DNA of 64,000 nucleotides from RPQJ01 sp963746325 (GTDB lineage Bacteria > Pseudomonadota > Gammaproteobacteria > Steroidobacterales > Steroidobacteraceae): assembly GCA_963746325.1 (NCBI GenBank), contig CAVVBC010000030.1, positions 32,248-96,247 of the forward strand. The letters run 5' to 3'. Of this stretch, positions 18,263 through 26,711 are shown piece by piece. Position 1 is the first letter of the stretch, and the number at the start of each line of letters is the position of its first letter. Position numbers and translations under genes: made by a program. The notes beneath the pieces were generated by a model. The model saw nothing but the letters and a program-made list of their open reading frames with translations. It made no database searches and was not told the origin of the DNA.

Positions 18263-19419
18263 TGCGCGGCCTGCCCGTCCGGCGCGCCTGCGACTGCGCG
18301 CTTGGGCGCCGCCGCGGATTCGACCAGCGTGACGCTGGCCCCGTCGCGCAGCTTCTGCGTACCTTCGGTGACGACCAGCTCGCCTGCCTGCAGGCCGTCC
18401 GTGACCTGCACGCTGCCGATGGTGCGCTGGCCCGCCTCGATCTTCCGCTTCGAGGCCTTGCCGTCCTGCACCACGAACACGAACACGTCGCCCTGTTCCG
18501 GCACCAGCGCTTCCTCGGGCACCACCAGGACGTCGGCGGCGCCGCGCGAGAGGCGCACGTTCATGAACATGCCGGGCTTCAGCAGCCCCTGCTCGTTTGG
18601 CACGATTGCCCGCACGATCACCGAGCGCGTGCCGGGATCGACGCGCGAGTCGACGCTGGCCACGCGGCCGGAGAACGTCTGCCCCGGATAAGCGACGCTG
18701 GTCGCCTCGATCTCGAGCCCGGCGCGCATGGCCGCGACGACTCGCTCAGGCACCGTGAAGTCGAGCTTGATCGAGCTGGTGTCGTCGAGTGTCGTGATGA
18801 CGGTGCCGGGCGCGACCAGGCTGCCGACGCTGACGCGGCGCAAACCGACGCGGCCGTTGAATGGCGCGCGGATGACGGTATCGCTCAGGCGCGATCGCGC
18901 TGCCGCCACGCGCGCCTGGTTCGCCGCGTGGGTCGCCTCGATCTGCTCGATCTGCTGGTCGGAGAGCACCTTGGTGGCGTACAGCTCCCGGCTGCGCTTC
19001 ACCTGGCTTGCGCTCTCGGTGAGCGCGGCATTGGCAACTGCGAGGTCGGCGCGCGCCTGCTCGCCATCGAGTTCGACCAGGACCTCGCCCTTGGGCACCT
19101 GCTGGCCTTCGGTGAAGCGGATGGCCGTGACGAGATTGGATACCTTGGCCGTCACGTCGACCGACTCGCTGGCCTTGGCGGTACCGAGTGCCTCCACTTC
19201 CAATGCGAGGTTTTCCAGGCGCGACGGTGTCGCCACGACCGGGATGACCGGTCCGCCGCCACCCGCGGCCGCGCCGGGGCCGGTCTTGGCCGCGGCAGGC
19301 GGACCACCCTGCGACGCAGGCGCGCGTTTGGCGCGCTCGCCGGCCAGGTGCCAGGCAAAGCCGACGACGAGGGCACCAATCAGGGTGCCGAGCAGCACCT
19401 TGCGCAGGGAATCAGGCAT
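18259..19419 (-). CDS. RND efflux periplasmic adaptor (membrane fusion protein)
   Basis: This 386-residue protein has an N-terminal membrane anchor (VLLGTLIGALVVGFAWHLAG), a proline/alanine-rich linker, a lipoyl-like half domain (VDVTAKVSNLV, EGQQVPKGEVLVELD), a coiled-coil hairpin (about 130-180), the second lipoyl half (IRAPFNGRVGLRRVSVG) and beta-barrel domains. It bridges the RND pump and an outer-membrane channel. It is the promoter-proximal gene of the pair, with the pump start nested in its stop codon. No dedicated regulator lies beside it; cysK is the next gene upstream. Confidence 0.94.
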   Translation of the reverse strand: MPDSLRKVLLGTLIGALVVGFAWHLAGERAKRAPASQGGPPAAAKTGPGAAAGGGGPVIPVVATPSRLENLALEVEALGTAKASESVDVTAKVSNLVTAIRFTEGQQVPKGEVLVELDGEQARADLAVANAALTESASQVKRSRELYATKVLSDQQIEQIEATHAANQARVAAARSRLSDTVIRAPFNGRVGLRRVSVGSLVAPGTVITTLDDTSSIKLDFTVPERVVAAMRAGLEIEATSVAYPGQTFSGRVASVDSRVDPGTRSVIVRAIVPNEQGLLKPGMFMNVRLSRGAADVLVVPEEALVPEQGDVFVFVVQDGKASKRKIEAGQRTIGSVQVTDGLQAGELVVTEGTQKLRDGASVTLVESAAAPKRAVAGAPDGQAAQ

Positions 19420-19516
19420 CGGGTGTTTGCGGGCGCGACAGCGCTAAGCAGGGGTAGGTTTGGATTATCCCTGATTCGCACCGCACCCGCTCGCGGATGT
19501 GCCCGTTGCGCGTGGC

Positions 19517-20458
19517 TCAGGGTTCCGGGTCGGAGCCCTCGGCGATGCCCTCGAACAAGGCCGTCGACAGGTAGCGTTCGCCGGTATCGGCGAGCACCGT
19601 GAGAATCACGGAGCCTTCCGGCGCCTTCTCCGCCACCTTGAGCGCAGCCGCAAAATTGCCGCCTGACGAGATGCCGCAGAAGATGCCTTCCTTGCCGGCC
19701 AGCGCGCGCGAGGCCGCGATCGATTCATCGTCGGTGACAGTGACGATCTCGTGCGGCACGGAGCGGTTCAGCACCTTCGGCACGAAGTCGGGCGTCCAGC
19801 CCTGGATCTTGTGCGGCTTGAACTCTCCGCCGGACAGCAGGGCCGCACCGGCCGGTTCGGTCGCGACGATACGCACGTCGGGCCGTGCCAGCCGGATCAT
19901 CTCGCCGGCGCCGGTCAGCGTGCCGCCCGTGCCCCAGCCCGTGACGAAAAAGTCGAGCCGCCGGCCGGCGAAGTCGCTCAGTATTTCCGGGCCCGTGGTC
20001 TGGCGGTGGTACGCCGGGTTGGCCGCGTTCTCGAACTGGCTCGCGAGGAACCAGCCGTTCTTCTCGGCCAGCTCCGCCGCCTTGCGCACCATGCCGCTGC
20101 CGCGTTCGGCGGCGGGTGTCAGGATGACCTTGGCGCCGAGCATGCGCATGATCTTGCGGCGCTCGACCGAGAACGTCTCGACCATGACCGCGACGAACGG
20201 ATAGCCCTTGGCCGCGCATACCATCGCGAGCGCAATGCCGGTATTGCCCGAGGTGGCCTCGACCACGGTCTGCCCGGGCTGCAGTGCGCCGCGTTTCTCC
20301 GCGTCTTCGATGATCGCGATCGCCAGCCGGTCCTTCACCGAACTGAGCGGGTTGAAGTACTCGCACTTGACGTAGATCGAGACGTGCTTCGGCGCGATGT
20401 GGTTGACGCGCACGATCGGCGTGCGGCCGATGGTGTGCAGGATGCTCTCGTAAATCAT
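19517..20458 (-). CDS. cysK: Cysteine synthase A
   Basis: The 313-residue PLP enzyme makes cysteine from O-acetylserine and sulfide in the cytoplasm. The PLP lysine is Lys42 in NPLSSVKDR; the substrate loop TSGNTG (about 69-74), the phosphate-binding glycine loop GTGGTLTGAGE and the C-terminal SGGNF segment are all in place. Length fits CysK (about 310-323). It might instead be a CysM-type enzyme, but the SVKDR context and length favour CysK. It lies between the MaoC gene and the RND operon on the same strand, with 88 and 97 bases on either side, and is probably its own unit. Confidence 0.9.
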   Translation of the reverse strand: MIYESILHTIGRTPIVRVNHIAPKHVSIYVKCEYFNPLSSVKDRLAIAIIEDAEKRGALQPGQTVVEATSGNTGIALAMVCAAKGYPFVAVMVETFSVERRKIMRMLGAKVILTPAAERGSGMVRKAAELAEKNGWFLASQFENAANPAYHRQTTGPEILSDFAGRRLDFFVTGWGTGGTLTGAGEMIRLARPDVRIVATEPAGAALLSGGEFKPHKIQGWTPDFVPKVLNRSVPHEIVTVTDDESIAASRALAGKEGIFCGISSGGNFAAALKVAEKAPEGSVILTVLADTGERYLSTALFEGIAEGSDPEP

Positions 20459-20546
20459 GGCTGGATCCTTCGCCCTGCGGGCGTTGCGCTCAGACCCGGA
20501 CTATAGCCAAGGTTGGCGGCGGTTCTAATGCCACGCAGGCATTGGT

Positions 20547-21026
20547 TCAGAAGTAGACACGCATGATCGCCTCGGCCACGCAGGCAGGCTTCGCTTCGCC
20601 GGCGATCTCCACGGTGTACTGCTCCGTCAGTTGCAGGCCGCCCGTCACTTCCTCGACTTTCAGCAATACGCAGTGCGCCCGGACCTGGCTGCCGGACTTG
20701 ACCGCGTTCGGGAACCGGAGTTTGTCGAGCCCGTAGTTGATCACTCGGGTCACCCCCGGGAACATCGGCTGGTCCGCGTCGACCAGGCCCCGCAGCAGCG
20801 GGTAAAGCGACAGGGTGAGGTAGCCGTGCGCGATCGTCGTCCGCCAGGGCGATTCCCGCGCGGCACGCTCGGGATCGACGTGGATCCACTGGTGGTCGCC
20901 GGTGGCCTGGGCGAACTCGGCGATCCGCTGCTGGCTGACGTCCAGCCACCCGCTGCAATGGATTTCGCTGCCGATCTGCGGCTGGAGTTGCGCCATGACG
21001 CGCTGCGCGGCCGATTGTTCGCCCAT
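20547..21026 (-). CDS. MaoC-family (R)-hydratase
   Basis: The 159-residue hot-dog protein has the hydratase-2 signature around ATGDHQWIHVDPERA, where the aspartate and histidine are the catalytic pair, followed by IAHGYLTLSLYPLL. Such enzymes hydrate trans-2-enoyl-CoA to (R)-3-hydroxyacyl-CoA; PhaJ forms feed PHA synthesis from fatty-acid oxidation. The neighbouring divergent phasin gene and the shared intergenic palindromes support a PHA role, but NodN-like proteins of unknown substrate look similar. The ATG at 21026 has a GAGGA ribosome site; an in-frame upstream extension to 21113 lacks conserved sequence. Confidence 0.85.
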   Translation of the reverse strand: MGEQSAAQRVMAQLQPQIGSEIHCSGWLDVSQQRIAEFAQATGDHQWIHVDPERAARESPWRTTIAHGYLTLSLYPLLRGLVDADQPMFPGVTRVINYGLDKLRFPNAVKSGSQVRAHCVLLKVEEVTGGLQLTEQYTVEIAGEAKPACVAEAIMRVYF

Positions 21027-21102
21027 GTTGCGTTCCTCAGGATACGAGGCACGCAGGGTAACGCAGGCCGGGAGCAGGCGGACACCCGTCTTGAGCGCTA
21101 TA

Positions 21103-21113
21103 TTGCAGCGCAA
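21103..21113. promoter_or_regulatory. TTGC-N3-GCAA palindrome, candidate PhaR operator 1
   Basis: TTGCAGCGCAA is a perfect half-site pair with a 3-base spacer, preceded by TA-rich TATA. It lies between the divergent MaoC and phasin genes, 77 bases upstream of the MaoC start. The same pattern recurs at 21157 and, with one end changed, at 21629 upstream of phaR. PhaR repressors are known to bind TGC-rich palindromes upstream of phasin and their own gene; assignment here is inference. Confidence 0.6.
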
Positions 21114-21156
21114 CAGGAACGGCGGCTACACCGTTGATGGCAGCCTCAATGCCATA

Positions 21157-21167
21157 TTGCACTGCAA
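21157..21167. promoter_or_regulatory. TTGC-N3-GCAA palindrome, candidate PhaR operator 2
   Basis: TTGCACTGCAA repeats the operator-like pattern 54 bases (about five helical turns) after the first site and 62 bases upstream of the phasin start. Both sites share the preceding ATA and the same spacing of half sites, as expected for cooperative repressor binding at the phasin promoter. Confidence 0.62.
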
Positions 21168-21228
21168 AAAGATCCACTGGTACACTGTCGCCATGCCACG
21201 CCCTACCCGCCAGCCGAAAGGAAATCCC

Positions 21229-21576
21229 ATGGCCGCCACGAAGATGACGACGGACTACACGGACTTTGCCAAGCGCGCTTTCGCCCCCGCGACCCGCTTC
21301 AACGAGACGCTGGTCGGCAACATCGAGCGCGTCGCCCGCTTCCAGTACGAAGTGACCGGCGACCTGATGCAGCTTGCTCTCGACCAGCTGCATGCTTCGG
21401 TCAAGGCCAAGGACCTGCCCACCCTGCTCGCCAGGCAACGGGAGATCGCGACGAAGTTCGCCGAGAAGGCCACCCTGCGGCAGCAGGCGCTGGCGGAAAT
21501 GGCCACGGAGTCGCAGGCCAGCCTCGCCAAATGGGTGGAAGACGCCTCCAGTTTCGCGAGCGGCAAGGCCGCCTGA
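21229..21576 (+). CDS. Phasin family protein (PHA granule-associated)
   Basis: The 115-residue helical, alanine-rich protein matches the phasin domain (FAKRAFAPATRFNETLVGNIERVARFQY), which coats polyhydroxyalkanoate granules and sets their size and number. The ATG at 21229 has a GAAAGGA ribosome site seven bases upstream; an in-frame ATG at 21193 would add 12 residues but lacks a good site. It sits just upstream of phaR with 99 bases between, and both have TTGCACTGCA motifs in front, which fits repression by PhaR until granules form. No PHA synthase (phaC) is in the window. Confidence 0.88.
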   Translation: MAATKMTTDYTDFAKRAFAPATRFNETLVGNIERVARFQYEVTGDLMQLALDQLHASVKAKDLPTLLARQREIATKFAEKATLRQQALAEMATESQASLAKWVEDASSFASGKAA

Positions 21577-21628
21577 GGCGGCTCTCGCACGGGCAGCGGC
21601 GGGTCCCGCCACTGCCCGGTGCGGCGTG

Positions 21629-21639
21629 TTGCACTGCAT
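21629..21639. promoter_or_regulatory. TTGC-N3-GCA(T) site upstream of phaR, candidate autoregulatory operator
   Basis: TTGCACTGCAT, 37 bases before the phaR start, matches the two phasin-promoter sites in ten of eleven positions. It is followed by GTGCACCGCAC, another TGC-rich stretch. Position and similarity suggest that PhaR represses its own gene. Confidence 0.55.
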
Positions 21640-21675
21640 TTCGTGCACCGCACAACGTCAGGTACACTTCGGGCC

Positions 21676-22161
21676 ATGAGCCAGGAACGCCTGATCAAGA
21701 AATACGCGAACCGTCGCCTGTACGACGCCTCGCAAAGCCGTCACATCACGCTGGATGACATCCGCCTGCTGATCGTGAAGGGCGAGAAGATCCGCGTCGT
21801 CGAGGACAAGACGGGCACGGACATCACCCGCCACATCCTGCTGCAGGTCATCGCCGAGCAGGAGCAGTTCGGACGGCCCATCCTGAGCACGACCGTGCTC
21901 GAGTCGATCATCCGTTTTTACGGCAACTCGATGCAGGGGTTCCTCGCAAGCTTCCTCGAGAAGAGCGTGGAGACGTTCCTGCACCAGCAGGAATCGCTGC
22001 AGGCGCAGATCTCGAAGATCGTCGCGCACACGCCGCTCGCGACCATGGCCGACCTGACGCGCCAGAACATCGAGACCCTCGCGAAGATGCAGGAATCGAT
22101 GCTCAGCGCAATCCTGCCGAAGCGGGAGAAGCCGAAGGACGACGACGAGAAGCGTTCCTGA
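21676..22161 (+). CDS. phaR: Polyhydroxyalkanoate synthesis repressor PhaR
   Basis: The 161-residue protein begins with the PHB/PHA accumulation regulator DNA-binding domain (LIKKYANRRLYDASQSRHIT, then DDIRLLIVKGEKIRVVE) followed by the second PHB domain (about 65-130, including ESIIRFYGNSMQGF) and a charged tail. PhaR represses phasin and its own gene and is titrated away by PHA granules. The ATG at 21676 is preferred over an upstream in-frame start at 21619 because the conserved domain begins at once. Its 3' end overlaps the convergent AraC-MGMT gene by 59 bases. Confidence 0.93.
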   Translation: MSQERLIKKYANRRLYDASQSRHITLDDIRLLIVKGEKIRVVEDKTGTDITRHILLQVIAEQEQFGRPILSTTVLESIIRFYGNSMQGFLASFLEKSVETFLHQQESLQAQISKIVAHTPLATMADLTRQNIETLAKMQESMLSAILPKREKPKDDDEKRS

Positions 22162-23020
22162 TCGAGCGCGCGAATTCCCACGCGAGCATCGCCTGCTTGC
22201 GCTCCAGCCCCCAGCGATAACCCCCCAGCGCGCCGTTGGCCCGCAGCACGTGATGGCATGGAATCAACCATGCCACCGGGTTCGCTCCGACCGCAGTGCC
22301 CACTGCACGGCACGCCGACCCGCGACCGATCGACTGCGCCAGTTGCTGGTAACTCAGGGTACGGTGTTGTCCCGCTGCCAGCAGCGCGCGCCACACCTGC
22401 AGCTGGAAGTTGCTGCCGTGGACCCAGAGCGTGAGCCGGCGGTCGGCCGGCGGCCCGTCACTCCAGATCGTATTCGCGACGCGGCTCGCACCGGCATCGT
22501 CGCGTTCCCAGGTCGCCTCGCTCCATGCGGCCCGGAAGGCGTCGTAGCCCGCGAACCCGCCGCTGTCGTCCGCGAAAGCGAGGAAGGCAATGCCGCGCGC
22601 CGAGCGCACGACCAGCGCGGCACCGAACGGCGATGCGGCGATGCCGTGCCACAGCGTCAGCCCGCGGCCGCGCGACTTGAACTCGCCCGGCGTCACGGCT
22701 TCGAGGGTGACGAACAGGTCGTGCAACCGGCCCGGCCCCGACAGGCCCGCATCGATCGCCGCCTGGAGCACGGATCGCTGGTCGGCCAGTGATTGCTGGG
22801 CGGCGGTGAGCGACAGGCCTTGCAGCCAGAGCTTGGGCGAGATGCCGGTCCAGCGTCGGAACTCGCGGGCGAAGTGATACTCGCTCCAGTGGGCGGCCGC
22901 GGCGATCTCGGCCAGCGACGGCTGGTTGCGGACGTTGGCCGCCACGAACTCGATGGCACGGGCGATGCGCCGGAATTCAGGGGCCGCTGCAGCTTGGTCG
23001 TCGACGACACGCTCGTTCAT
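22103..23020 (-). CDS. AraC-type regulator fused to O6-methylguanine-DNA methyltransferase (Ada-like, lacking the N-terminal Ada domain)
   Basis: The 305-residue protein has an AraC helix-turn-helix domain (about 18-115: EIAAAAHWSEYHFAREFRRW) and a C-terminal methyltransferase domain with the active-site IPCHHV (Cys near 255) that takes the methyl group off O6-methylguanine. The Ada N-terminal zinc domain, which senses methylphosphotriesters through cysteines, is missing, so it may not respond to alkylation as E. coli Ada does. The ATG at 23020 (MNERVVDDQ) is preferred; an upstream start at 23056 adds 12 residues. It is divergent from glgA. The last 59 bases lie antisense to the end of phaR. 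Confidence 0.9.
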   Translation of the reverse strand: MNERVVDDQAAAAPEFRRIARAIEFVAANVRNQPSLAEIAAAAHWSEYHFAREFRRWTGISPKLWLQGLSLTAAQQSLADQRSVLQAAIDAGLSGPGRLHDLFVTLEAVTPGEFKSRGRGLTLWHGIAASPFGAALVVRSARGIAFLAFADDSGGFAGYDAFRAAWSEATWERDDAGASRVANTIWSDGPPADRRLTLWVHGSNFQLQVWRALLAAGQHRTLSYQQLAQSIGRGSACRAVGTAVGANPVAWLIPCHHVLRANGALGGYRWGLERKQAMLAWEFARSIRNASRRRPSASPASAGLR

Positions 23021-23103
23021 GGGCTGCAGGATACCGGCGCCCGCGTCCGCGGCCACCCGGATCGTGCTGAGTCCGCACCCGTGTGTGGCAAACTAGCGAG
23101 CCC

Positions 23104-24575
23104 ATGGCACGCCACCGTATCTGTTTCCTGACGGCGGAGATTTCCCCGTTTGCCAAGACCGGCGGCCTCGGTGACGTGGCTGCAGCGCTGACGCGCCAGC
23201 TGCATCGGCGTGGTGCCAGACGTGCGCGTATTCGCGCCGCTGCATGCGCTTGTCCGAGCTGCAGGGCTGCGAGCAGCGACCGGTGGTCCCGCTGCAGGGC
23301 GCTTCGGTCATGGTCGGCGCCGCCGAGTTCCACTACGACGTGCACGAGGCGCGCCTGCCCGGGTCGGACCTGTGGGTCCAGTTCATCGACTGCCCGGCCG
23401 TCTTCGACCGTCCGTTCATCTACTCCGATGCGGCGGACGAGCACGTGCGCTACCTGGTGCTGACGCGCGCGGCGCTCGAGAGCTGCCAGCGGCTCGGGTT
23501 CGCGCCGGACATCGTCCATTGCAACGACTGGCACACGGCCTTCGCGCCGTTGCTGCTGCGCACGGCGTATGCCTGGGACACGGGTATTTTCGGCGCGACG
23601 CGCAGCGTGTTCACGATCCACAACATCGGTTACCAGGGCGTGTTCAGCGCCGCCGCGGCCGCCGACGTCGGGCCAGGCCTCGGCGTCGAATCGCTGCACC
23701 AGGCCGACCTCGGACTGGGCCGCATCAATCCCGATGCGACACGGCATTCTCCATGCGGACGCCGTAACGACGGTGAGCCCGACTTACGCGCAGGAGATCT
23801 GCACCCCGGAGGGCGGCTACGGACTCGACGCCGACCTGCGCGCCCGCAGCAATGCGGTCAGCGGCATCCTGAACGGCGTCGATTACGACGCCTGGAACCC
23901 CGCGACCGATCGCTACCTGCCGTTCAACTACGGGCCCGATGATCTCGCTAGGCAAGGCGCGCAATCGCGACTCGCTGCTCGACCTGCTGCGCATGCCGGC
24001 GCCCGTCTCCGCTCCGCTCGTGGGCATGGTGACGCGCCTCACGCGGCAGAAGGGCATCGACCTGCTGGCCGACACGCTGCCCGCGCTGTTGCAGCAGCAT
24101 GACTTCCGCTTCGTGGCGCTCGGCAGCGGCGAGCCGCAGTACGAGCAGTTCATGCACGAACTGCAGCAAAGCTTCCCGGGGCGCGTCGTGTTCTACAGCG
24201 GCTACAGCGAGGAACTCGCGCATTTCATCGAGGCCGCCGCGGACATCTTCCTGATGCCTTCGCTGTATGAGCCGTGCGGATCTGAACCAGATGTACAGCC
24301 TCAAGTACGGCACGGTGCCCGTCGTGCGGCGCACGGGCGGGCTCGCCGACAGCGTGCAGCATTTCGATCCCGCCACGAGCACGGGCACCGGCGTGGTCTT
24401 CAACGACTTCGACGCCGGCGGCCTGCGCTGGGCCCTGCAGACGGCGTTCGAATGGTATGGCTGGCCGAGCGTGTGGCGCCGCCTGGTACAGAACGGCATG
24501 CGGCAGGATTTTTCGTGGGATGCGCGCGTCGCCGACTATGAGGCGCTGTACGAGGGGCTAGGGGCTAGGGGTTAG
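23104..24575 (+). pseudogene. glgA: Glycogen synthase, broken by five frameshifts
   Basis: The pieces add up to one ADP-glucose glycogen synthase of about 485 residues. The N-terminal KTGGLGDV loop, NDWHTAFAPLLLRTAY, TIHNIGYQGVF, the second Rossmann domain beginning GMVTRLTRQKGIDLLADTL and the C-terminal SLYEPCG then LNQMYSLKYGTVPVVRRTGGL are all recognisable. The frame shifts near 23215, 23250, 23732, 23949 and 24280. Every shift is what one extra base would give, and coding sequence on both sides is well conserved. This favours sequence error over old decay, although five shifts in 1.5 kb is striking. Its last residues and TAG stop lie in a GGGGCTA-type repeat. The precursor gene glgC lies nearby in opposite orientation. 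Confidence 0.88.
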
Positions 24576-24710
24576 GGGCTAGTCGGAACGCGCTTGCGCG
24601 CGAAGAACAGCCCTCACCCGGCCTGCGGCCGACGTCGGCCGCGGCCGCGGGAGAGGGCTACCGTCGCGCGTAAGCGCGCTTCCGACTAGCCCCTAACCCC
24701 TAGCCCCTAG
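24554..24710. repeat. GGGGCTA heptamer inverted-repeat element (E)
   Basis: Arms of about 47 bases at 24554-24603 and 24664-24710 are near-perfect inverted copies. Each has four heptamers of GGGGCTA type (one is GGGGTTA) followed by GTCGGAA and a GCGC-rich run. The centre has a second hairpin, AGCCCTC with GAGGGCT, and the palindrome GGCCGACGTCGGCC. It fills the space between convergent glgA and the LEA-type lipoprotein gene, and supplies the glgA stop codon. The same heptamers recur at 49404. Confidence 0.85.
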
Positions 24711-24719
24711 TCCCTTCCG

Positions 24720-25241
24720 TCAGATTCCCGCGCCCTTCGCCTGCGCGAGCGCCCGCGTGATGTCCACCGTGCCCTGGTGGCTGAAGGGAATCTTGCGGAT
24801 CATGCCCTTGTCGACCAGCACCTTGCCGGTGATCTCGTACTGCAGGTCCTGCAGCTTGCCGCCGCCGACGCGGCTCAGCAACCGGCCGAAGCTGCTCACG
24901 AAGTTGGTCGTGATGACCATGTCGAATTCGGCCTCGCCTCTTGCCGGCAACAGGAAGCTGTCGTTGCTGACGCCTTCCGCGAAACTGTCGCCCATGAGGA
25001 TGATCGTGTAGTCGATGCCGCGCACCGGGATCTCGAGCTCATTCGGGTTCTTGACCAGCACACGCACCTTGAACCGCTGCGCGAACATGTCGGTGGAGAG
25101 CATCTGGATGCCGACCAGGCTCAGGTCCGGCGATTCGAGCTTGTCGCCGAACGTGGAGCAGCCAGCCAGCAGCGTGAGAGCCAACCACAGGCCCGTGGCG
25201 GTCGCGAGCCAGCGTGACCGGGCATTTCGCAGCAGCAGCAT
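24720..25241 (-). CDS. LEA type 2 (WHy-domain) lipoprotein
   Basis: The 173-residue protein has a lipoprotein signal peptide with lipobox LLAGC (Cys at about 28), then a domain of the LEA14/WHy type (SLVGIQMLSTDMFAQRFKVR, followed by VLVKNPNELEIPVRGIDY). This immunoglobulin-like fold is found in desiccation-related proteins, but its bacterial job is unknown. It should be anchored in the outer or inner membrane facing the periplasm. It lies 24 bases downstream of glgC on the same strand and could be co-transcribed with it. Confidence 0.85.
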   Translation of the reverse strand: MLLLRNARSRWLATATGLWLALTLLAGCSTFGDKLESPDLSLVGIQMLSTDMFAQRFKVRVLVKNPNELEIPVRGIDYTIILMGDSFAEGVSNDSFLLPARGEAEFDMVITTNFVSSFGRLLSRVGGGKLQDLQYEITGKVLVDKGMIRKIPFSHQGTVDITRALAQAKGAGI

Positions 25242-25265
25242 CGGCTTTCCTTGCAGTAGTTCGGG

Positions 25266-26549
25266 TCAGGCGCCGCCGCGCGCGGTGGCGCGCAGCATCG
25301 AAGCGGTGACGAGGGTAACCCCGTTCTCGCTGACATAGAAGCGCTCGCGATCCTGCGCCGGGTCGACGCCGATGGTGGTGCCGTCCGGCACGACGGCGCC
25401 CTCGTCGATGATCGCGTTGCGGATGACGCAGCGCTCGCCGATGCGCACGCGCGGCAGGATCACCGAACGGTCGACCGTCGAATAGTCGTGCACGCGCACC
25501 TGCGAGAACAGCAGCGAATTGGTCACGCGCGAACCGGAGATGATGCAGCCGCCGGAGACCATCGAATCGATGGCGCAACCGCGGCGGTCCTCGTCGTCGA
25601 ACACGAACTTCGCCGGCGGCAACTGTTCCTGGTAGGTCCAGATCGGCCACTGCTCGTCGTAGATGTTGAGTTCGGGCGAGACCCGCACCAGCTCCATGTT
25701 CGCGTCGTAGTAGGCGTCGATGGTGCCCACGTCGCGCCAGTAATGCTGGGCCTTGCTGCGCACGTCCTCGAACGGATAGGCAAACACGCGCAGCTTCTCG
25801 ATCGCCGCGGGAATGATGTTCTTGCCGAAGTCGTGGGCGGAGTCGGGGTCGTCCGCGTCGGCACGCAGCAGCCGCTCGAGCAGCCGTGGATTGAACACGT
25901 AGATGCCCATCGAGGCCATGGCGACGTCGGGACGGCCGGGAATCGGCGGCGGATCGCGCGGCTTCTCGAGGAAATTGAGCACGCGATTCGATTCATCCAC
26001 GCCGACGACGCCGAACTCGCGCGCGCGGTCGATCGGCACCTCGACGACGCCTACGGTGATGTCGGCTTCCTTTTCGACGTGGAAGCCGATCATCGGGCCG
26101 TAGTCCATCTTGTAGATGTGATCGCCCGCGAGCACCAGCACGTGCAGCGGACGATGCGCGCGGATCAGCTCCATGTTCTGCCACAAGGCGTCCGCGGTGC
26201 CCTGGTACCACTCGGGACCGAGCCGCTGCTGCGCGGGAATGATCTCGATGAACTCGCCGAACTCGCCGCGCAGGAAGCCCCAGCCCTTGCCGATGTGCTG
26301 GATCAGCGAGTGCGCCTTGTACTGCGTGAGCACCGAGATCTGCCGGATCCCCGAGTTGAGGCAGTTCGAGAGCACGAAATCGATGATGCGGAACTTGCCG
26401 CCGAACGGCGCCGCCGGCTTGCACCGGTCTTCGGTGAGCTGCCTGAGCCGCTCGCCGCGGCCGCCGGCCATGATGACCGCGAGGGTGCCGCGAGTGAGCC
26501 GGCTCAGGTAACGGCGCGGAGCACCAATTTTTTGCTGTTCGGTCGACAT
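25266..26549 (-). CDS. glgC: Glucose-1-phosphate adenylyltransferase
   Basis: The 427-residue enzyme makes ADP-glucose from ATP and glucose-1-phosphate, the first committed step of glycogen synthesis. The nucleotide-binding AVIMAGGRGERLRQLT, the substrate-site segments (GKFRIIDFVLSNC, FVFDDEDRRGCAIDSMV) and the C-terminal left-handed beta-helix with SVILPRVRIGERC are typical. The frame is intact, unlike the partner glgA. I chose the ATG at 26549 (MSTEQQKIG); an upstream in-frame ATG at 26588 adds 13 residues. It is divergent from padR. Confidence 0.95.
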   Translation of the reverse strand: MSTEQQKIGAPRRYLSRLTRGTLAVIMAGGRGERLRQLTEDRCKPAAPFGGKFRIIDFVLSNCLNSGIRQISVLTQYKAHSLIQHIGKGWGFLRGEFGEFIEIIPAQQRLGPEWYQGTADALWQNMELIRAHRPLHVLVLAGDHIYKMDYGPMIGFHVEKEADITVGVVEVPIDRAREFGVVGVDESNRVLNFLEKPRDPPPIPGRPDVAMASMGIYVFNPRLLERLLRADADDPDSAHDFGKNIIPAAIEKLRVFAYPFEDVRSKAQHYWRDVGTIDAYYDANMELVRVSPELNIYDEQWPIWTYQEQLPPAKFVFDDEDRRGCAIDSMVSGGCIISGSRVTNSLLFSQVRVHDYSTVDRSVILPRVRIGERCVIRNAIIDEGAVVPDGTTIGVDPAQDRERFYVSENGVTLVTASMLRATARGGA

Positions 26550-26652
26550 CCGTGAGGTCTCCGTTCGCCGCAGCGGCTCCGCCACCATGTCACAGAACCG
26601 GGCTGCAATAAATCCGTTGCTGCAACGCAGTAATCGGCATCGCTCGATAGTG

Positions 26653-26684
26653 TTGACTTCATACTAGTACTTGATGCCTACTAT
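26653..26684 (+). promoter_or_regulatory. padR promoter region with TACTAGTA palindrome
   Basis: TTGACT at 26653 and TACTAT at 26679 resemble -35 and -10 boxes, but the 20-base spacer is longer than ideal. Between them lies the palindrome TACTAGTA (26662-26669) in an AT-rich stretch unlike its surroundings. An operator here would fit autoregulation by PadR. A long spacer is also a feature of promoters that need help from a regulator. Confidence 0.45.
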
Positions 26685-26711
26685 GCTCCAGTCACCAAGG
26701 AGACGGACCGC

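Noticed and set aside
23104..24575. Programmed ribosomal frameshifting in glgA
   Set aside because: Five shifts at unrelated sites without slippery runs or shared signals cannot be programmed; insertion errors or mutation explain them better.
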